Translations under genes and position numbers: made by a program | Notes under the pieces: generated by a model | Database searches by the model: none | The model's input: only the letters and a program-made list of their open reading frames with translations | Told to the model about the DNA's origin: nothing | Shown here: piece after piece, positions 23,606 through 27,517 of the stretch | Layout: each line of letters opens with the position of its first letter | Numbering within the stretch: the first letter of the stretch is position 1 | Source: a virus | Virus record (IMG/VR): IMGVR_UViG_3300042507_002050 | Coordinates: 1-27,517 of that record | Reading direction: 5' to 3' (one strand) | Length of the DNA: 27,517 bases

Positions 23606-23745
23606 TAGTCCTTGGCCTTCGGCGCGGGTTGGGGCTTGGCGGGCTCAGGCTTGGGCGCCTCAGCAGCGGGCACCATCTGGCCACTGGGGAGCATCACGAA
23701 CTCCCCGGACAGGCCGTGGTGCTCATAGTGTTGGTCGGCCGCCAT
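23605..23745 (-). CDS. Small Pro/Lys-rich protein (46 aa)
   Basis: The frame opens at ATG 23745 (MAADQHYEHHGLSGEFVM), has a short ordered start and ends in a repeated Pro/Ala/Lys tail (PKPEPAKPQPAPKAK). The stop TAA overlaps the tail tube ATG as TAATG, and third positions are G/C-rich. Small proteins with such a tail often stand between terminator and tube genes in related phages; the role is unknown. The 29-base gap before it carries a CCATAGCCTGAGGG repeat. Confidence 0.75.
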   Translation of the reverse strand: MAADQHYEHHGLSGEFVMLPSGQMVPAAEAPKPEPAKPQPAPKAKD

Positions 23746-23766
23746 GGTTGGGGGTGAGCTTCCGTA

Positions 23767-23780
23767 CCCTCAGGCTATGG
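23767..23780 (-). repeat. Junction repeat copy 3 (CCATAGCCTGAGGG)
   Basis: The 14-base element is identical to copy 1, with the match extending to 17 bases (GCTCCATAGCCTGAGGG). It contains the TAG stop of the tail-terminator gene and lies 21 bases before the ATG of the 46-aa gene. Confidence 0.7.
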
Positions 23781-24230
23781 AGCCGCGTTGATTGCGTCGT
23801 CGCGGGTGCGATAGCGGATCAGGAAACGGTGCTGCATCCAGCCAGCAGTGGCGTCGGCCTGCTCATATTCCGGCCGCCAGCCATCGGGCTGCACGTCCTG
23901 AGCCAGGCCGCCAAGGGTGCGATCGCTCATCATGCGGGCGTGCACGTCTACGCCGATCGGGTCTGCCAGCTGGTCGGGCACGTCGCCGCGCACGTAGATT
24001 TCGATCATCACCGGCAGCGCCTGATCCAGCCGTCCCAGGCTGGCGCCCGTGGTGCGCGGGGCGTTCACCGGGTTGTCCTCGCCGGGGCTGACGATCAGCG
24101 CCGGGGCCTCCGACCTAGAGAGCGCCTGCACCCGGCTGCGGTAGATCCTGATGCCGACCTGCACCGTGCCGGGCAGGGTGACGGTGTGGATGTGGTTCAG
24201 GATCCTTTCACGAACGCTGGGGGTGGTCAT
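23775..24230 (-). CDS. Tail terminator / minor tail protein U-like (151 aa)
   Basis: It begins MTTPSVRERILNHIHTVTLP and contains GIRIYRSRVQALSRSEAPAL, followed by a beta strand (PALIVSPGE), LPVMIEIYVRGDVPDQL, and a closing strand near MQHRFLIRY. Small alpha/beta proteins with 'RE.IL..I...L......V.RSR..al.r.e.PAl.v.pg' cap the tail tube end and join it to the head. The position right before the small protein and tail tube genes agrees. Its ATG overlaps the stop of the 34-aa fragment as ATGA. The first 31 residues resemble that fragment. Confidence 0.82.
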   Translation of the reverse strand: MTTPSVRERILNHIHTVTLPGTVQVGIRIYRSRVQALSRSEAPALIVSPGEDNPVNAPRTTGASLGRLDQALPVMIEIYVRGDVPDQLADPIGVDVHARMMSDRTLGGLAQDVQPDGWRPEYEQADATAGWMQHRFLIRYRTRDDAINAAP

Positions 24231-24331
24231 GGGTCAGTCCGGCTCCGATACACCCGCCCGCTCACGCCGCTGGTGGCCGCCAGGGTGGTGTCGATGTGGG
24301 CGAGGATTTGTTCGCGTTTGGTGGTGGTCAT
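24227..24331 (-). pseudogene. 34-aa remnant of a second tail-terminator gene
   Basis: The short frame MTTTKREQILAHIDTTLAAT then SGVSGRVYRSRTDP stops in an ATGA overlap with the intact tail terminator. It matches that gene's own start in order and spacing: MTT..RE.IL.HI.T.L......V..R.YRSR, after which the homology ends. A full-length family member would have about 110 more residues. I read it as the 5' end of a paralogue or former terminator gene truncated by recombination. It could still be translated, coupling ribosomes to the intact gene. ATG 24331 lies 34 bases after the stop of the 133-aa gene. Confidence 0.65.
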
Positions 24332-24365
24332 GGGTGGGGCGTTGTAGCCGGGGGCGCTACGGGGG

Positions 24366-24767
24366 CTATTCTGTACTTGGCTCTGGGCGGTTGTAAGCCA
24401 ACAGCACAGGAATCCGCTCAGCAGCGATCAGCCCAGCGGCGGCCAGTGCCTGTAGGCCGGACTCCAGCCGGGGATCGTCAAGAGCCACCGTGGGAGTGCT
24501 CGTGAGCTCATCCACCCGGGCAGCCACCTCTGGGGACTGCTCGGCAGCGGCGAGGATCGTCACGTATTCAGCGGCAGTCAATCGGTGGATGAATGCAGAG
24601 CTGGTGATCAACCCAATGCGGCCCAGGTCGGCATAGATGCGGCCTTGGTGTTTCAGGAACTCCAGCGCAAGCTGCTCGGGCGTCGTGCCGTTGTGGTTGG
24701 CGGCTTCAACCCAGCCATCAATCAGGCGGGAATCGGAAAGGGTGATGGTTAGGATAGAGAGTGTCAT
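24366..24767 (-). CDS. Fibre-associated protein, unknown (133 aa)
   Basis: It follows the 652-aa fibre with an ATGA overlap. It starts with a beta strand ([16 protein letters not shown]) and continues helical, ending with VALDDPRLESGLQALAAAGL and ERIPVLLAYN. The pattern 'V.LDDPR...GL.aL...GL....R...LL' appears to me in small genes that follow fibre genes in other phages, where a fibre-folding or attachment job is suspected. No catalytic residues are visible. It forms a two-gene cassette with the fibre, placed between the head-tail connector and terminator genes. Confidence 0.7.
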   Translation of the reverse strand: MTLSILTITLSDSRLIDGWVEAANHNGTTPEQLALEFLKHQGRIYADLGRIGLITSSAFIHRLTAAEYVTILAAAEQSPEVAARVDELTSTPTVALDDPRLESGLQALAAAGLIAAERIPVLLAYNRPEPSTE

Positions 24768-26725
24768 CAGGATAACCGGTAGGTGGCATAGGTGTTGGCC
24801 GCCGTGCGCCGCGTGGCAAAGCGACCGGCTGTGCCAGCGGCCACTGCATCAGCCCCCACAATCGTGTGATCTGTGTTGGCGAGGATTGTTGCCGCATTGC
24901 TGCCGGTGTTGATCACGCTCCACTCAAATGTGAGATTGTCGGCGTTGGCTGCAAACCCGCCCTCCACGTTGGCACCAGTGGGCAGCGTCATGGCCACTGG
25001 TGCAGCCGTTGTGGTTGTGATGATGCCGTCTTGGATGTTGGCGATCGTCAGCGTTGCCGTGGCGTTGACTGCGGCAGGGGCAGGTTGCGAATAGCGGTAG
25101 TAGCCGTCGCGGCTGATCTGAACGCGGGTGATGCCGTCCGTCTGCCACTCCAGTGCGCGGGCGGTGCCGCCTGCCGAGCCTTTCTCGGTGCCGACGCGGA
25201 ATGTAGGAGTGCCACCTGTGAGCGTGGTGGAGAGTACCGTTTGCGATTCACTGACGACGTAAGTGCCAGTCCCGCCAGTGCCTGTACCCAGCGCCGTGAT
25301 GCGGGTGCCTGGGGCAACGTTAACGCCGGTGATAATCTGCCCGACAGTTAAGGCGCCGCTGGTGACGGCGGTAACCGTCAGCACATTGGTGACGGAGATA
25401 GAACCGGTGAATACAGCATCAGATGTGCTGCGCTCCCAAGAGGCCTTACCTAGCTCAAAGTTGGTGGTGCTAGCAAAGGCGCCATAGATACGGAAGGTTT
25501 GGGCACTATTAGCGCGACGTTGAGCGAGGATATTATTTGCATCACGAATTATAGTTGCGCCCAATAAGTCCAAGCCTCCAGCTGCGTGTACGATGAGAGC
25601 TTGAGCCCCAAACGCAGCGCCATAAAATTGAAGAATTGTGCTACCAGCGCATCTTAATGTTCCTTGCGCGGTGGAGCCTTGTATGTCGAGATCTCCAGCG
25701 GATCCCGAGGAAAACCTAAGACGCGTAACTCCATTGACTTGCAAATCCAGCAGGTTCCCGGTAAACCCGTTTGGCGCATTAACGCCAAACCCCGTGCCAG
25801 CAGTGCTCCAGCTTGTTGACGTGGTGCCAGTTGGTTCAATCAGTAACGCTGGCCTGGTGGTTGTGCTGGTGCCGCCCGTGAACCACGTCCCAGTCAGTGC
25901 CATCGGCGGCGTGTTAGCCGCACCATTCGCCACCAGGATCAGCCTCGCCAGCGTCACGGCGCCCGTGGCGCCATCCACGCTGCTGTTGGGGATCGCGCCC
26001 AGCGCGTTGCTGTTGCGGTACTGAATCTCGGTGCCGCTGCCTGCAGGGGTCGCACCAGCCTCAACCGTGGCCCAGGTGCCGTCGTCCTTAAGGTACTTCC
26101 CGCTTGGGGTGCCTGTTGCCGGCGCCAAACCCGCCGTAGTCGTGGAGACCACTCCGGGCAATCCCGACAGGTTGCTGTAAGCGATCTGCGCCCCATCGCC
26201 GCCGTTGTGGTCGTGGCTGTTGCCGTTGGTCACACCCTGCGCGGCAGGTGCGAAGTCGCCGGTGTTGGCTGCTGCTGCGGTGCCCAGGCCCAGCAGCGTG
26301 CGCTGTGCGGCCGCGTCGAGGGCCTCCACCATGGCGCGGCCTGCCGCGGTGCTTGCGCCGGTCCACCAGGCAACAATCGCCTGCCGCACCCGTTGCGCCG
26401 TGAACGCCCGCCGGGTGGCTGCCGTGCCGGTTTCTGTCTCCGCTTGGCTGATCGTGCTGGCGATCCACTCTCGGGCGTCGGCCAGGCGGGCATCGCTCGC
26501 TCCCACGTAAGCCGCATCGCCCTCGGCGGCAGTCAGGTAGCCAGGATGCGGGTCTGCAGCTGCTACGTGGGCAGCCACAGCACTGCTGATCGCGCCAGCC
26601 GCCAGATTCGCAATATCTTGGGTGGTGGCGTCCTTCGTCGCCCCAGCCTGATCCATCGGTACCCGCTCGGTTCCATCAAGCGGGGTCGTGGCGTTTGGCA
26701 GGCCTGTGATCGTGGTTTCAGCCAT
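24767..26725 (-). CDS. Tail fibre protein (652 aa), placed upstream of tail terminator
   Basis: It opens [20 protein letters not shown], a start shared by many phage fibre/collar proteins, then [19 protein letters not shown] and a helix. At about 170 the motif [10 protein letters not shown] gives HxH-type metal ligands. After a Gly/Thr/Ala-rich shaft, residues about 311-431 are encoded by more A/T-rich DNA, including a segment [18 protein letters not shown] nearby. The C-terminus ([17 protein letters not shown] onward) is a beta-rich cap. It should be a trimeric receptor-binding or decoration fibre. Fibres normally follow the tip genes, so its place between head-tail joining and terminator genes is unusual. 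It begins two bases after the previous stop. Confidence 0.82.
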   Translation of the reverse strand: MAETTITGLPNATTPLDGTERVPMDQAGATKDATTQDIANLAAGAISSAVAAHVAAADPHPGYLTAAEGDAAYVGASDARLADAREWIASTISQAETETGTAATRRAFTAQRVRQAIVAWWTGASTAAGRAMVEALDAAAQRTLLGLGTAAAANTGDFAPAAQGVTNGNSHDHNGGDGAQIAYSNLSGLPGVVSTTTAGLAPATGTPSGKYLKDDGTWATVEAGATPAGSGTEIQYRNSNALGAIPNSSVDGATGAVTLARLILVANGAANTPPMALTGTWFTGGTSTTTRPALLIEPTGTTSTSWSTAGTGFGVNAPNGFTGNLLDLQVNGVTRLRFSSGSAGDLDIQGSTAQGTLRCAGSTILQFYGAAFGAQALIVHAAGGLDLLGATIIRDANNILAQRRANSAQTFRIYGAFASTTNFELGKASWERSTSDAVFTGSISVTNVLTVTAVTSGALTVGQIITGVNVAPGTRITALGTGTGGTGTYVVSESQTVLSTTLTGGTPTFRVGTEKGSAGGTARALEWQTDGITRVQISRDGYYRYSQPAPAAVNATATLTIANIQDGIITTTTAAPVAMTLPTGANVEGGFAANADNLTFEWSVINTGSNAATILANTDHTIVGADAVAAGTAGRFATRRTAANTYATYRLS

Positions 26726-26727
26726 GC

Positions 26728-27087
26728 CTACAGAATGCGGAGTTGCTTGTTATTCAGAGTCGTGATCCGCAGGCCGCTCAGCGTCACCAGGTAGGTGGCG
26801 ACCTCTTGAATCTGCTCCAGCACCATCACGCAGAACCGGCCATCAGCCAGCTTCAGCGGTTCGTGCTGCAGCTTGTACGTCAATCCCTCGTGCTGCACCT
26901 GGTCGCCATACTGCAGGGCGCCGAACTGATCGGTCCTGGCGGTGATCGCATAATCCACCGTCACCACCTGATCATTCATGATGATCTGGCTGGCGCGGTC
27001 CATGATGCCCAAACCAACAACGGCCCCAGCAGTGACGCTGGAGCCGAAGTCAGCCAGCAGGAAATCATCGGGGATTTCCTGGATCAT
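26728..27087 (-). CDS. Head-tail joining-like protein (119 aa)
   Basis: The sequence [21 protein letters not shown] followed by strands with [36 protein letters not shown] and RFCVMVLEQ resembles small beta-barrel head-tail connectors (lambda FII-like: 'L.DfG..V...G......d......G.......L.......l..GD.v...G..Y.V........G...l.LE'). It would sit at the interface between portal/head completion proteins and the tail terminator ring. It starts two bases after the upstream stop. The sequence continues beyond the usual end with [15 protein letters not shown], which I cannot place. Confidence 0.6.
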   Translation of the reverse strand: MIQEIPDDFLLADFGSSVTAGAVVGLGIMDRASQIIMNDQVVTVDYAITARTDQFGALQYGDQVQHEGLTYKLQHEPLKLADGRFCVMVLEQIQEVATYLVTLSGLRITTLNNKQLRIL

Positions 27088-27089
27088 GG

Positions 27090-27476
27090 TCAGACCGCGT
27101 AACGGGCGCCGCCGACTGCTACGCAGGTGACAGTGGCGGAGTAGCTGCCGGTTTCATCGGTGAAGGCCAGCCGCACGAACTTGCCCACCTGGTCGCGGGG
27201 GATCGACAGCTTCTGCAGGGCGGCAGTGCTGCCCAGGTCGGTGAATGCACCACCCGGCACATCCGTAGCATCGCTGCCGTCAGAGGCATTGCCGGATTGC
27301 ACCTTCACCTTGATCGCGGTGCTGGATGCACTGGCGGCGGCATACAGCAGCAGCAGCAGATCACCATCCACAGCGCTCACGTCTACCGCGGTGGTGTTGC
27401 CCGCGGCGTCGCGGGTGGCAGGAGCCAGGATGGTGAATGCCTGGAGTTGCTCCAGGGCTCTGAGTTCAATGGCCAT
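27090..27476 (-). CDS. Small phage structural protein (128 aa)
   Basis: It begins MAIELRALEQLQAFTILAPA and is rich in Ala, Asp, Gly and Ser, with strands AVDGDLLLLLYAA, TAIKVKVQSG and GKFVRLAFTDETGSYSATV. This looks like a single beta sandwich, of the type that decorates capsids or completes heads. A good Shine-Dalgarno GGAGG (27489-27485) lies eight bases before the ATG, unlike most genes here, which rely on overlaps. The next gene is the head-tail joining-like protein. No precise family is recognised. Confidence 0.7.
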   Translation of the reverse strand: MAIELRALEQLQAFTILAPATRDAAGNTTAVDVSAVDGDLLLLLYAAASASSTAIKVKVQSGNASDGSDATDVPGGAFTDLGSTAALQKLSIPRDQVGKFVRLAFTDETGSYSATVTCVAVGGARYAV

Positions 27477-27479
27477 TGA

Positions 27480-27517
27480 TCAATCCTCCGGGGTGGGGTC
27501 AGGGGTGGAAGTCTTTG
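27480..27517 (-). CDS. C-terminal end of an upstream gene (partial)
   Basis: From the right edge one frame encodes KTSTPDPTPED and stops with TGA three bases before the next ATG (TGATCAATG). The spacing and the Pro/Thr/Asp tail resemble the end of a structural protein, but eleven residues are too few to name it. The Shine-Dalgarno of the following gene lies within this tail. Confidence 0.35.
   Translation of the reverse strand, partial: KTSTPDPTPED

Noticed and set aside
23919-23926. HIP1 palindrome GCGATCGC
   Set aside because: A single full copy is too little to call a repeat family. It is used only as weak support, with the many CGATCG words, for a cyanobacterial host.
24344-24360. Inverted repeat GTAGC-GCTAC after the 133-aa gene
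   Set aside because: The stem is only five bases with a seven-base loop and no T run, so it does not support a terminator.
1-27517. Tailocin (headless tail particle) interpretation
   Set aside because: Head-tail joining-like and terminator genes at the right side point to a complete phage, although capsid genes lie outside the window and the question is not closed.
1-27517. tRNA genes, CRISPR arrays, insertion sequences, attachment sites
   Set aside because: No cloverleaf-like sequence, regularly spaced repeats, transposase motif or integrase-linked repeat was seen on reading both strands.

Overview
The window reads as the late structural and lysis region of a tailed, lambda-like (siphovirus-type) phage or prophage. 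Almost everything lies on the minus strand, so gene order runs from the right edge (27517) to the left edge (1). DNA is GC-rich with G/C-biased third codon positions and many CGATCG words (the core of the cyanobacterial HIP1 repeat; one full GCGATCGC at 23919). The giant fibre protein has an N-terminal module of a type I associate with cyanophages, and a possible NblA-like reading frame sits at the left edge. I infer a picocyanobacterial (Synechococcus/Cyanobium-like) host, with moderate confidence. No integrase, repressor, terminase, portal or capsid gene is inside the window, so prophage versus free phage cannot be decided.

Layout in transcription order. (1) 27517-26728: end of an upstream gene, a small structural protein and a head-tail joining-like protein. 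(2) 26725-24366: a tail-fibre cassette (652 aa fibre plus 133 aa companion) in an unusual place. A 34-aa fragment follows it (24331-24227) that looks like the 5' end of a second tail-terminator gene. (3) 24230-21591: tail terminator, a 46-aa Pro/Lys-rich protein, major tail tube, and tail-assembly chaperones G and G-T joined by a near-textbook -1 frameshift site at 21900-21956. (4) 21564-13046: tape measure with a lysozyme-like domain, a minor tail protein, a degenerate NlpC/P60-like protein and a tip protein J. (5) 13049-11205: three small or medium tail proteins, two of them tail-tube-like. (6) 11172-3947: a 1551-aa spike/fibre, a 52-aa ORF, an Ig-like adaptor, a second fibre (586 aa) and its companion. 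(7) 3950-1891: a lysis cassette of small membrane proteins followed by a two-domain endolysin (GH19 plus C39-like peptidase). (8) 1891-380: an HNH nuclease and a calcineurin-like phosphoesterase. (9) 375-1: a small plus-strand gene converging on the operon, and a minus-strand gene running off the edge.

Most neighbouring minus-strand genes overlap by 1-4 bases (ATGA, TAATG, TGATG), pointing to one long, translationally coupled late transcript. Three of the few true gaps carry the same 11-mer, CCATAGCCTGA, across the upstream stop codon. There is no stretch above 300 bases without a gene, and I saw no tRNA, rRNA, CRISPR array, insertion sequence or convincing terminator.
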